Below are positions 1 through 7,248 of a stretch of 22,755 nucleotides of DNA, one piece after another (within the stretch, counting starts at the first letter, position 1; each line of letters starts with the position of its first letter). The notes under the pieces are model-generated. The model made no database searches. It saw nothing but the letters and a program-made list of their open reading frames with translations, and was not told where the DNA came from. Both the position numbers and the translations under genes were made by a program. This DNA is from an uncultured Lachnospiraceae bacterium (GTDB taxonomy: Bacteria > Bacillota > Clostridia > Lachnospirales > Lachnospiraceae). The stretch is from contig URRW01000037.1 of NCBI GenBank assembly GCA_900550285.1, positions 1 through 22,755 on the forward strand. The letters are read 5' to 3'.

Positions 1-182
1 CAAATCAGGAGCATAGATTGTATATTCGTTATTAAAATTCTGTATAACTTCAAACTGTCATTTATTATTTCTGTTTTGCTCAAATCACTTCGCCATAAGT
101 TATATTTATCAACAGTTAAAACAATGTTCCAAACTTTTTGAATATCATTATTGATAATTGTAGTTATATTTGAAACTGCCAC
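1..182 (-). CDS. 5' fragment of a probable SRPBCC-domain protein, possibly frameshifted
   Basis: Reading leftward from a GTG at 182, the first 40 or so codons give a product resembling the N-terminus of small SRPBCC (polyketide cyclase/START-like) proteins: a VAVSNI start, then DIQKVWNIV and a WRSDLSK motif (around residues 31-37). A GGGG stretch lies about 8 nt upstream as a possible ribosome binding site, and a promoter-like element lies at 221-250. The original frame stays open to the window edge. However, after codon 43 the neighbouring frame (from about position 47 leftward) gives a more protein-like sequence, ending NNEYTIYAPDL, which suggests a one-base frameshift. Family assignment rests on recall of the motif pattern, not on a search. 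The gene leaves the window, so it may be an intact gene, a pseudogene, or a sequencing error. Confidence 0.42.
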   Translation of the reverse strand, partial: MAVSNITTIINNDIQKVWNIVLTVDKYNLWRSDLSKTEIINDSLKLYRILITNIQSMLLI

Positions 183-220
183 TTTTTCATCCCCATTTAA
201 TTTACCGTTTATCGTTTTTA

Positions 221-250
221 TCTATACACATTATAACATTCCTATGTCAA
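221..250 (-). promoter_or_regulatory. Putative sigma-A promoter for the leftward SRPBCC-like gene
   Basis: On the minus strand a perfect -35 TTGACA (complement of 245-250) is followed after 18 bp by TATAGA (221-226). A perfect TATAAT also sits at 230-235, with a weak TTGTAG 17 bp upstream (253-258), so two overlapping promoters are possible. The element lies about 40 bp upstream of the GTG at 182. Confidence 0.5.
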
Positions 251-334
251 CACTACAATAAAGAACATATATAAATACGCTAAACAGTACGAATGAAAAA
301 TTTCAAAATTATAAAAACCCCGCGTAAATACAAC

Positions 335-368
335 AAAAAACCGCTGAGTCATAAAACTCAACGGTTTT
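335..368 (-). terminator. Intrinsic terminator downstream of the tRNA-Pro gene
   Basis: On the minus strand, an inverted repeat (AAAACCG.TGAGT paired with ACTCA.CGGTTTT, one mismatch, 4-nt loop) is followed directly by a T-run. It lies 8 bp past the tRNA 3' end, as expected for a terminator of a single-gene tRNA transcript. Confidence 0.85.
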
Positions 369-375
369 CTTTCAG

Positions 376-448
376 TCGGAGTGACAAGACTTGAACTTGC
401 GGCCTCTTCGTCCCTAACGAAGCGCTCTACCACCTGAGCCACACCCCG
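376..448 (-). tRNA. tRNA-Pro(AGG)
   Basis: The 73-nt minus-strand sequence folds as a full cloverleaf. The acceptor stem is CGGGGTG/CACTCCG with one G-U pair, the D stem GCTC/GAGC, the anticodon stem CTTCG/CGAAG with loop TTAGGGA, and the T stem GCAAG/CTTGT with loop TTCAAGT. The loop gives anticodon AGG, which reads proline CCU. C1-G72, A73 and G37 are typical proline identity elements. No CCA is encoded: the genome continues ACTGAAAG, so CCA must be added afterwards. A34 in a proline tRNA is uncommon in bacteria and would normally be expected to become inosine to read other CCN codons. The gene has its own promoter and terminator and so is a single transcription unit. Confidence 0.9.
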
Positions 449-481
449 ATTCTGTCTGGCTGTCTCAACCGGACAAGTGAT

Positions 482-510
482 ATTCTACTGCAAGAGTTTA
501 CAAAAGTCAA
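482..510 (-). promoter_or_regulatory. Sigma-A promoter of the tRNA-Pro gene
   Basis: On the minus strand TTGACT (505-510) and TAGAAT (482-487) are separated by exactly 17 bp, with A/T-tracts upstream that could act as an UP element. The -10 lies 33 bp upstream of the tRNA 5' end, which leaves a short leader to be removed by RNase P. Confidence 0.82.
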
Positions 511-553
511 CACTTATTTTAAAAAAATTAAAAAAATTTTCCTGTTTTCTTCC

Positions 554-582
554 TTGAGTTCCGGGAACAAATCGACTATAGT
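554..582 (+). promoter_or_regulatory. Sigma-A promoter for the vanZ-like gene
   Basis: TTGAGT (554-559) and TATAGT (577-582) are separated by 17 bp. A transcript starting near 589 would carry the GGAGG at 593-597 before the ATG at 603. This is back to back with the divergent tRNA-Pro promoter at 482-510. Confidence 0.75.
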
Positions 583-602
583 AAACGCAGATGGAGGAGC
601 TT

Positions 603-1145
603 ATGAAATATGTATGGTTGACGATCAAGAAAATGCTGAGGTATCTGTTAAAGCCGCTGTCCTTTGTACCGGCGTTGTGCGTGATGTATCTGATCTATTC
701 ATTTTCGGCGCAGGCGGGGGCAGAGTCCGGGGAGCTGAGCATGAAGGTGAGCGGCAAAATCGTAGAGATCGGGGCGAGGGTGCTCAACCGGGAGCTTACG
801 GCAGCGCAGATTGCCCAGTATGCGGCAGAAATCCATTTTTTGGTGCGGAAGACGGCGCATTTTTCGGAATATATGCTGCTTGGGATTTCGGTGGCGCTGC
901 CGCTGTATGTATACCGGGTGCGGGGAATCTGGCTGGTTCTGGCAGCAGGGCTTTTCTGCATGGCGTTTGCGGGGCTGGACGAATATCACCAGTCGTTTGT
1001 GGCAGGACGCACGCCGGCGCTTAAGGATGTGGCGATTGACAGCGCCGGAAGCGTGACCGGAATTTATATTACGCGGATTTTCGGTTTTATCGGAAGGAAA
1101 ACCCTGTTTGCGCCGCTGTCGATGGAGCGCAGGAGAAAGCGGTAA
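603..1145 (+). CDS. VanZ-family membrane protein
   Basis: This is a 180-residue membrane protein with the VanZ-family signature: R82-K83, H86 and E89-Y90 (RKTAHFSEY), then D126-E127 and H129-Q130 (DEYHQSFVAGR) and a DVAID segment before the last membrane helix. Hydrophobic segments lie near residues 20-35, 91-106 and 110-125, with a basic C-terminal tail. VanZ in enterococci gives low-level teicoplanin resistance, but most family members in Clostridia have no known substrate, so only the family is claimed. The ATG at 603 is preferred over 591 because GGAGG at 593-597 sits 5 nt upstream and the predicted transcript starts near 589. It is the first gene of the plus-strand run, 55 bp before the aldehyde dehydrogenase. 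Confidence 0.85.
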   Translation: MKYVWLTIKKMLRYLLKPLSFVPALCVMYLIYSFSAQAGAESGELSMKVSGKIVEIGARVLNRELTAAQIAQYAAEIHFLVRKTAHFSEYMLLGISVALPLYVYRVRGIWLVLAAGLFCMAFAGLDEYHQSFVAGRTPALKDVAIDSAGSVTGIYITRIFGFIGRKTLFAPLSMERRRKR

Positions 1146-1200
1146 CCGCAAGCGGCTGACAGTGACCGGAAAAATAAAGAAGAAGGAAAGAGAAGAAGCT

Positions 1201-2589
1201 ATGGAAACAGAGACAACCGGCGGGATCAGCCGGATCATGGAAAAACAGCGGGCGTTTTTTGAATCGGGAAAGACCTTTGACCTCGCGTTTCGCAGGGCAG
1301 CGCTTGCGCGGCTGGAGCGGGCGGTGGCAGCCCATGAAAAGGAGATCTGCGAGGCGCTTTATCAGGATCTTGGAAAATCCGAAACGGAAGGTTATATGTG
1401 CGAAGTGGGGCTGACGCTGGGCGAGATCCGGGAGATGAGAAAGAAGCTGCGCCGCTGGAGCCGGACGAAACGGGTAGGGGCAGGGCTGGCGAATTTTCCG
1501 GCAAAAGGGTATATCGTGCAGGAGCCCTATGGCGTTGCGCTCATCATGTCGCCGTGGAATTATCCGTTCATGCTGACGATAGAACCGCTGGCAGGGGCGA
1601 TTGCGGCGGGCAACTGCTGCGTGATAAAGCCGTCCGCCTATTCCCCGGCGACCTCTGCGGTGATCGCGAGGCTGATCCGGGAGATTTTTCCGGAGGGGTA
1701 TGTGACGGTGATCGAGGGCGGCAGAAAAGAAAACGCAGAGCTGCTGGAACAGAAGTTTGACTATATCTTTTTTACGGGGAGCGTGTCGGTCGGGAAGCTG
1801 GTAATGCAAAAGGCGGCGGCACATCTGACGCCGGTTTCTCTGGAGCTTGGGGGGAAGAGCCCGTGCATCGTGGACCGCACGGCGAAGATTTCCCTGGCGG
1901 CACGGCGGATCGTGTTCGGTAAATTTTTAAACTGCGGGCAGACGTGCGTTGCGCCGGACTATGTGCTTGTGGAAGAGTGCGTAAAGGACGAGTTTTTAAA
2001 GGAATTGATCCGGTGGACGAAAAAAATGTACGGCAGCGCGCTGGAAAACCCCGATTACGGGCGGATCGTAAACCGGAAGCATTTTGAGCGGATCAAGGGG
2101 CTGATTGACAGCAGGCATCTGGTATGGGGCGGAGAGGTCAAGGAGGAGACGCTGCAGATCGCGCCTGCGATCCTGTATCCGGTTTCCGAAACGGACGCGT
2201 GCATGCAGGAAGAAATTTTCGGTCCTATCCTGCCCGTCCTTCCGGTAAAAAATATGGAGGAAGCGAGGGCGTTTGTGAAAAGCCGTCCCCATCCGCTTGC
2301 CTGCTATGTGTTTACAGCCAGCAAAAAGACGGAGCGGATGTTTTTAAAGGAGACTGCCTTTGGCGGAGGCTGCGTCAACGATACGATCATGCACCTGACG
2401 CCGTCGGGGCTGCCCTTTGGCGGCGTCGGAAGCAGCGGCATGGGCGCTTACCATGGCAAAAAGAGCTTCGAGACGTTCAGCCATGCAAAGAGCGTGCTCA
2501 AAAAATCCACCCTTCTTGACGTGACCGCGCGGTATCAGCCTTACACCGGCTGGAAGCGCCGGCTCATCCGGGCAATCGGAAACCGGTAA
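1201..2589 (+). CDS. NAD(P)-dependent aldehyde dehydrogenase, ALDH3-like class
   Basis: The product (462 residues) oxidises aldehydes to carboxylic acids with NAD(P)+. The Rossmann-region motif is FTGSVSVG at 191-198, the transition-state asparagine N120 lies in SPWNYPF, the general base is E215 in LELGGKSP, and the catalytic cysteine is C249 in CGQTC. The EEIFGPI and YHGKKSFETFSHAKSV motifs near the C-terminus and the short length are typical of the class 3 (fatty aldehyde/benzaldehyde-type) group, smaller than the roughly 490-residue class 1/2 enzymes. Substrate cannot be told from sequence. The start at 1201 follows a purine-rich AAGGAAAGAG site; a longer in-frame reading from 1108 would overlap the vanZ-like gene and adds only a basic, non-family extension. 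It probably shares the vanZ-like promoter. No terminator is evident after it. Confidence 0.92.
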   Translation: METETTGGISRIMEKQRAFFESGKTFDLAFRRAALARLERAVAAHEKEICEALYQDLGKSETEGYMCEVGLTLGEIREMRKKLRRWSRTKRVGAGLANFPAKGYIVQEPYGVALIMSPWNYPFMLTIEPLAGAIAAGNCCVIKPSAYSPATSAVIARLIREIFPEGYVTVIEGGRKENAELLEQKFDYIFFTGSVSVGKLVMQKAAAHLTPVSLELGGKSPCIVDRTAKISLAARRIVFGKFLNCGQTCVAPDYVLVEECVKDEFLKELIRWTKKMYGSALENPDYGRIVNRKHFERIKGLIDSRHLVWGGEVKEETLQIAPAILYPVSETDACMQEEIFGPILPVLPVKNMEEARAFVKSRPHPLACYVFTASKKTERMFLKETAFGGGCVNDTIMHLTPSGLPFGGVGSSGMGAYHGKKSFETFSHAKSVLKKSTLLDVTARYQPYTGWKRRLIRAIGNR

Positions 2590-2625
2590 GCAGAAAGGCG
2601 CCGGGCGGCAAAACGATCTGGCATA

Positions 2626-2670
2626 CCCTGTCCTTTTTCCGCATAGGTATTAAAGAAAAATGGGACAGGG
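2626..2670 (+). promoter_or_regulatory. Hairpin next to the Ca2+-ATPase ribosome binding site
   Basis: CCCTGTCC (2626-2633) plus TTTTTC pairs with GAAAAA (2655-2660) plus GGACAGGG (2663-2670), with a small bulge and a loop of about 15 nt. The 3' arm runs into the AGGGAG that serves the ATG at 2680, so folding would partly occlude the ribosome binding site. There is no T-run on the 3' side, so it does not look like an intrinsic terminator. The regulatory role is inference. Confidence 0.5.
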
Positions 2671-2679
2671 AGCGGGAAG

Positions 2680-5451
2680 ATGTTTGAGACAAAATCAATC
2701 CGGGAAACGTGCAGCGAGCTAAAGGCGGATGCACAGGCAGGACTGACGGAAGCAGAAGCCTGCCGGCGGCTTTTGGCGGACGGGACAAATGAATTAAAAG
2801 AAATGAAAAAGAGAACGGCGGTGCAGGCATTTTTGGAGCAGCTCAACGATCCTTTGATCTATGTGCTTCTGGCTGCGGCGGCGATCTCTTTTTTGCTGCG
2901 CGAATACAGCGATGCGGTGATCATTCTGGCAGTGGTGTGCCTGAATGCGGCGGTGGGCGTATTGCAGGAGGGAAAGGCGCAGAAGGCGCTGGATTCCTTA
3001 AAAAAGCTGACCCGCCCGAAGGCGTTTGTGATCCGGGACGGGCAGGAGAAGGAGATCGAGGCGGCAAAGCTTGTGCGCGGCGACCTTGTGTGCCTGAGCG
3101 CGGGCTGTCAGGTGCCTGCAGATTTAAGGCTGACGGAGGCGGAAAATATCAGGACGGAGGAATCGGCGCTGACCGGGGAGACGGTTCCCGTGCGCAAGCA
3201 CACGGAAGAGATCAGGGGGACAGGCAGAAAGGAAATCCCGCTGGGCGATCAGAAAAACATGGCGTTTATGTCAACGATCGTGACCGCAGGGCGGGCAAAG
3301 GGCGTTGTCACGGCGACCGGCATGGAGACACAGATCGGCAGGATCGCCGCCATGATGAGCGAGAGCAAAGAAGAGATGACGCCCCTGCAGAAGCGGCTGG
3401 GGGAGCTGGGAAAACTGTTAAGCATCCTTTCCCTCGGCATCTGCGTCGTATTGTTCGGGATCGCGGTATGGCAGAAGCGGGATGTGTTCGAGATGCTTCT
3501 GACGGCGATTTCTCTGGCGGTGGCGGCGGTTCCCGAAGGGCTTCCGGCGGTGGTGACGCTCTGCCTTGCCCTGAGCGTGACGCGGATGGTAAAGGTCAAC
3601 ACCATCGTCCGGCGGCTCCCGTGCGTGGAAACGCTCGGGGCGGTGAGCGTGGTCTGTTCGGACAAAACGGGGACGCTGACGAAAAACCGGATGACGGTGG
3701 AGCGCTGCTTTGTGGACGGCAGGGAGGGGGAAGCTGCCAAAAGCCCGGTCTGGCAGGAGTTTTTGCGGGCGATGGTTCTTTGCAACGACGCGTCGGCGGG
3801 CAGGGAACGCATCGGGGATCCGACAGAGCTTGCGCTGCTGGACTTTGCGGGGAAAAGCGGCGTTTTCCGGGAGACAGAGGAACGGGCGTTTCCGCGCCGG
3901 AAGGAGCTGGCGTTTGATTCCGACCGGAAGATGATGACCACCATCCATAAAGGGAGCACAGGCATTGTGTGCTATACGAAGGGCGCTCCCGACCGGGTAT
4001 TAAATTGCTGCTCGTTTATCATGGAACGGGGCAGGAGGGTACCGATGACAGAGGTGCACAGGCGCGCGCTGGAGCGCTGTGTCCGTCAGATGGCACAAGA
4101 GGCGCTTCGGACGCTGGCGGTTGCCAAAAAAGAGCCTGCATCCGAATCCGGGCAGACAGAGCCTTTGGCTGACGCTGAAAGAAACCTGACCTTTTTAGGC
4201 GTGGTGGGGATGAAGGATCCGATCCGCCCCGAGGCGCTGGAAGCGGTGGAGACTTTCCGGCGGGCGGGCGTAAAAACGGTGATGATCACGGGCGACCACG
4301 CAGGGACGGCGTTTGCCATCGGCAGGCAGCTGGGGCTTGCGTCGCGGGCGGACGAGTGCATGACCGGGGAAGAGCTTTCGGGGCTGTCGGAGGAGGCGCT
4401 GGCAGAGCGGCTGGACCGGGTGCGGGTATTTGCGCGGGTATCGCCGGCGCATAAGGTACAGATCGTAAAAGCGTTCAAAAAACGGGGGGACATCGTGGCG
4501 ATGACCGGGGACGGCGTCAACGACGCGCCCTCCCTGAAGGCTGCGGACGTGGGGATCGCCATGGGGAAGGGCGGGACGGACGTGGCGCGGCAGGCGTCCG
4601 ACCTGATCCTGACAGACGACAACTTTGCGACGATCCGCAGGGCGATCGAAGAGGGCAGGGGCGTATATGAGAATATCAAAAAATCGGTTATCTTCCTGCT
4701 TTCTTCCAATCTGGGGGAGATCATGACGATGTTTGCGGCGGTGCTTTTGGGGCTGCCGTCCCCATTAAAATCCAGCCATATCCTGTGGATCAACCTGATT
4801 ACCGATTCGCTTCCGGCGCTGGCGCTGGGAGTGGACAAAAATGACGGCAAAAGCCTGATGTCGCAAAAACCGCGGCAGGCGTCGGAGAGCCTGTTTGCCG
4901 GCGGGGGAATGGTGAGGACCTGTTTTTACGGGGCACTGATTTCGGGGATTAGCCTGACGGCGTTTTTTACCGTGCCGTGGATTTTGTTAAAACAGGCGGG
5001 AATCCCCTTTCAGCCGGAGCGGATCAGGGCGCTTTTGGAAAACGGGGAGATCCTGATGCGCGCCCAGACCTATGCCTTTACGGTGCTGGGCATGTCCCAG
5101 CTGTTTCACGCCGTAGGGATGCGGGATGTGAAAAAATCGGTATTCCGAAAGGATCTGTTTGAAAATAAACTGATGCTCATTGCTTGCGCGGCGGGCTTTT
5201 TACTGCAGGCGGCGGTAACGGAGGTCCCGTTTCTGGTAGGGATGTTTTCGACGGTGCGCCTGGCGGGGAAGGAGTGGGCGTATCTGGCGGGGCTTGCGGC
5301 GTTCCCGTTGATTGCGCACGAGCTTTTTGCGCTGTTTTCAGGGGAGGAGGAAGCAAAAAAGAAACAGTCATATCCAAGCGGGACAGACCATATATTGAAA
5401 CATGACCGGGACATGCGCCCGGGAGACGGCAGACAGGAGGGATGGATGTGA
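2680..5451 (+). CDS. P-type Ca2+-transporting ATPase (P2, SERCA/PMCA-like)
   Basis: This 923-residue pump uses ATP to move calcium out of the cytoplasm. The actuator TGET motif is at 165-168, the phosphorylated aspartate is D328 in SDKTGTLTKNRMT, and the hinge is MTGDGVNDAP at 608-617. Calcium ligands have clear equivalents: E286 in the M4 PEGLP motif, N677 and E680 in the M5 SSNLGE motif, and N705, T708 and D709 in the M6 NLITD motif. About ten membrane segments are visible in the expected pattern. The hydrophilic C-terminal tail of about 40 residues is not a family feature and overlaps the sigma-E-like promoter of spoIIIAA, so its sequence may be constrained by that promoter. The start is supported by AGGGAG 7 nt upstream. 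The TGA overlaps the spoIIIAA GTG start (GTGA). Calcium is strongly favoured over Mn2+ or Na+/K+, but ion specificity is inferred. Confidence 0.93.
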   Translation: MFETKSIRETCSELKADAQAGLTEAEACRRLLADGTNELKEMKKRTAVQAFLEQLNDPLIYVLLAAAAISFLLREYSDAVIILAVVCLNAAVGVLQEGKAQKALDSLKKLTRPKAFVIRDGQEKEIEAAKLVRGDLVCLSAGCQVPADLRLTEAENIRTEESALTGETVPVRKHTEEIRGTGRKEIPLGDQKNMAFMSTIVTAGRAKGVVTATGMETQIGRIAAMMSESKEEMTPLQKRLGELGKLLSILSLGICVVLFGIAVWQKRDVFEMLLTAISLAVAAVPEGLPAVVTLCLALSVTRMVKVNTIVRRLPCVETLGAVSVVCSDKTGTLTKNRMTVERCFVDGREGEAAKSPVWQEFLRAMVLCNDASAGRERIGDPTELALLDFAGKSGVFRETEERAFPRRKELAFDSDRKMMTTIHKGSTGIVCYTKGAPDRVLNCCSFIMERGRRVPMTEVHRRALERCVRQMAQEALRTLAVAKKEPASESGQTEPLADAERNLTFLGVVGMKDPIRPEALEAVETFRRAGVKTVMITGDHAGTAFAIGRQLGLASRADECMTGEELSGLSEEALAERLDRVRVFARVSPAHKVQIVKAFKKRGDIVAMTGDGVNDAPSLKAADVGIAMGKGGTDVARQASDLILTDDNFATIRRAIEEGRGVYENIKKSVIFLLSSNLGEIMTMFAAVLLGLPSPLKSSHILWINLITDSLPALALGVDKNDGKSLMSQKPRQASESLFAGGGMVRTCFYGALISGISLTAFFTVPWILLKQAGIPFQPERIRALLENGEILMRAQTYAFTVLGMSQLFHAVGMRDVKKSVFRKDLFENKLMLIACAAGFLLQAAVTEVPFLVGMFSTVRLAGKEWAYLAGLAAFPLIAHELFALFSGEEEAKKKQSYPSGTDHILKHDRDMRPGDGRQEGWM
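5368..5396 (+). promoter_or_regulatory. Putative sigma-E promoter of the spoIIIA operon
   Basis: TCATATC (5368-5374) and CATATATT (5389-5396) are separated by 14 bp. This fits the sigma-E consensus (-35 ATATT-type element, 13-15 bp, -10 CATACA-T). The element lies within the 3' end of the Ca2+-ATPase gene, about 50 bp before spoIIIAA. In Bacillus subtilis the spoIIIA operon is transcribed by sigma-E in the mother cell, so both position and motif agree. Confidence 0.65.
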
Positions 5452-6410
5452 CAAGAGGGATACAGGAGCAGGTGCTCGGGCTGTTTCCGGAATATCTGCG
5501 GTTCCGCTGGAAACGGGCAGCGCAGGAGGCGGCAGGGCTGCAGGAGATCCGGCTGCGGGCAAAAAAGCCGGTCATTCTTTTGATCCGCGGGAAAGAGTGG
5601 TTCATGGAGGCGTCCGGGGAGCTGACAGAGGATGTGAAACGGGCGCGCGCCCTGCCTGCAGAGGAGCTGGAAGCGGTGTTAAAGCACATCTGCAAATATT
5701 CGCTCTACGCCTACGAGGAGGAATTTTCAAAGGGCTTTGTGAGCGCGGACGGGGGCTTTCGGGTCGGGATCGCGGGCGAGGTGATCATGCGGCGGGACGG
5801 GACGGTGAAAAATATCCGCAGCGTTTCCAGCCTGAACATCCGCGTAGCGCACGAGGCATGCGGCACGGGAAAACGGGCGCTTCCTTATCTATATGAAAAG
5901 GGGCTGCCCGTGAGCACGCTGATCGTGTCGCCGCCGGGCTGCGGCAAGACGACGCTTTTGCGCGACCTGATCCGGCTTGTGTCGGACGGCGACAGCGTCC
6001 GTGCCGGCAGGACGGTGGGCGTGGTGGACGAACGCTCGGAGCTGGCAGGCTGCGTGCAGGGAATCCCGGTAAATGATCTGGGCTGCAGGACAGACGTGCT
6101 GGATGGCTGTCCGAAGGACGTCGGGATGATGATGCTTCTTCGGTCGATGTCGCCGCAGGTGGTGGCGGTGGATGAGCTGGGAAGCGAGTCGGATGTGCGG
6201 GCGCTGGAACAGGTTATGAAATGCGGCTGCAGCGTGCTGGCGACGATCCACGCGGAATCCTATGAAGAGCTTTGCCGGAAGCGTTTTATGGAACGGCTTG
6301 TGGAGGACAGGGCGTTTCGGCGGTATCTGATGCTTGGAAAAAAGGACGGGCGTTTCGGGATCGAAAAGGTGCTGGATCAGGACGGGGCATGTCTGGCGGA
6401 GGCGCTGTGA
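5448..6410 (+). CDS. spoIIIAA: Stage III sporulation protein AA, channel ATPase
   Basis: SpoIIIAA is a cytoplasmic secretion-type ATPase of the mother cell that energises the SpoIIIA-SpoIIQ channel during engulfment. The Walker A motif is at about 162-169 (PPGCGKTT), followed by a VVDERSEL segment, a KDVGMMMLLRSMSP stretch and VVAVDELGSESD as the Walker B region. The length of 320 residues is close to the 307 of B. subtilis. Two starts are possible in the same frame: ATG at 5442, only 1 nt after AGGAGG (5435-5440), and GTG at 5448, 7 nt after it. The GTG is preferred for its spacing, and it overlaps the ATPase stop as GTGA. It is the first gene of the operon; its TGA overlaps the spoIIIAB start. 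Confidence 0.95.
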   Translation: MTRGIQEQVLGLFPEYLRFRWKRAAQEAAGLQEIRLRAKKPVILLIRGKEWFMEASGELTEDVKRARALPAEELEAVLKHICKYSLYAYEEEFSKGFVSADGGFRVGIAGEVIMRRDGTVKNIRSVSSLNIRVAHEACGTGKRALPYLYEKGLPVSTLIVSPPGCGKTTLLRDLIRLVSDGDSVRAGRTVGVVDERSELAGCVQGIPVNDLGCRTDVLDGCPKDVGMMMLLRSMSPQVVAVDELGSESDVRALEQVMKCGCSVLATIHAESYEELCRKRFMERLVEDRAFRRYLMLGKKDGRFGIEKVLDQDGACLAEAL

Positions 6411-6949
6411 TGCTGTCGGCGCTGGGCGCGTGTGTGACGATCGCAGGAAGCGCCGGGGCAGGATACTGTTTTTGCCGGGAAAAAAGCGCGCGGGCGCGGC
6501 AGCTTTTTTTGCTGGGGAGGATGTTTGAGCTGGCGGCGGGCGAAATCGGTTACAGTCGGAGCTTTCTGCCGGAGATCTTTGCAGGGACGGGCAGGCGGCT
6601 TTTTCGGGGCGGGCAAAAGGAAGCAGAAGCCCTTGGAAGCGTCCTTTTGCGCGTCGGGGAGCGGATGCTGGATGAAAAGGGACAGCCTGTGGAAACGATC
6701 TGGGAAGAGGAAATGGGCGCTTTTTTAAAAACGCTTTTTTTGACGGAACAGGAAAAGCAGGAGGTGCTTTCCTTTCCGGATGCGGTCTGCTATCTGGACG
6801 GGGAGCGCCAGAAGCAGGCGGTGGAGCGTTTTGCGGCGGACTTTTCGGAACGGGCAAAGGACGCCCGGCAGAAGGCGGGGCAGGAAAAAAAGATGGTGAT
6901 GGCGGTGAGCATGGCGTGCGGGATGATGGCGGCGCTGCTTCTGGTCTAG
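6410..6949 (+). CDS. spoIIIAB: Stage III sporulation protein AB
   Basis: SpoIIIAB is a small membrane-anchored protein of the SpoIIIA complex, structurally related to GspF-like platform proteins of type II secretion and thought to work with the SpoIIIAA ATPase. It has 179 residues (171 in B. subtilis), an N-terminal hydrophobic segment (about 1-21), a charged middle containing the family-typical FELAAGEIGYSRSFLPEIF region, and a C-terminal hydrophobic segment ending LLLV. The start is the ATG at 6410, which shares its A with the spoIIIAA TGA (TGATG) and lies 7 nt after GGAGG at 6398-6402. The longer in-frame reading from 6272 lies inside spoIIIAA and is rejected. An 87-bp gap follows, containing a perfect 12-bp palindrome. 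Confidence 0.93.
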   Translation: MLSALGACVTIAGSAGAGYCFCREKSARARQLFLLGRMFELAAGEIGYSRSFLPEIFAGTGRRLFRGGQKEAEALGSVLLRVGERMLDEKGQPVETIWEEEMGAFLKTLFLTEQEKQEVLSFPDAVCYLDGERQKQAVERFAADFSERAKDARQKAGQEKKMVMAVSMACGMMAALLLV

Positions 6950-7036
6950 GAAACCGGTTTACAAAGCGCTGTCCGGACAGGCAGCGGGGGCTGTCAGGGG
7001 GCGGCAGAATCAAAAGGAAGGGTACGGGAAAGGCGG

Positions 7037-7231
7037 ATGGAAGTCGGGCTGATCTTTAAAATTGCAGCGGTGGGGATTCTGGTAACGATCTTAAGCCAGG
7101 TGTTAAAGCACAGCGGCAGGGAAGAGCATGCGTTTTTGCTTTCTCTGGCGGCGCTGCTTTTGGTGCTTGGCTGGATCGTTCCCTATATTTATGACCTGTT
7201 TTCGAGCATCCAGACGCTGTTTTCTTTGTGA
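7037..7231 (+). CDS. spoIIIAC: Stage III sporulation protein AC
   Basis: This very short, almost wholly hydrophobic protein of 64 residues has two membrane helices (about 4-22 and 31-52) joined by a polar turn, KHSGREEH. Size and pattern match SpoIIIAC, an integral membrane part of the mother-cell channel complex. A purine-rich GGGAAAGGCGG precedes the ATG. Its TGA (7229-7231) lies 17 bp before the preferred spoIIIAD start. Confidence 0.93.
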   Translation: MEVGLIFKIAAVGILVTILSQVLKHSGREEHAFLLSLAALLLVLGWIVPYIYDLFSSIQTLFSL

Positions 7232-7248
7232 GGGCAGGGGAGGAAAGG

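Noticed and set aside
242..442. 66-residue minus-strand open frame
   Set aside because: It spans the tRNA-Pro gene and its terminator and so cannot be a normal coding region.
4086..4850. 254-residue minus-strand open frame opposite the Ca2+-ATPase
   Set aside because: Low-complexity Ser/Arg/Ala shadow of a gene with all catalytic motifs intact on the plus strand.
5889..7013. 374-residue minus-strand open frame opposite spoIIIAA and spoIIIAB
   Set aside because: Pro/Arg/Ser-rich composition is typical of antisense frames in GC-rich DNA, and it covers two clearly recognised genes.
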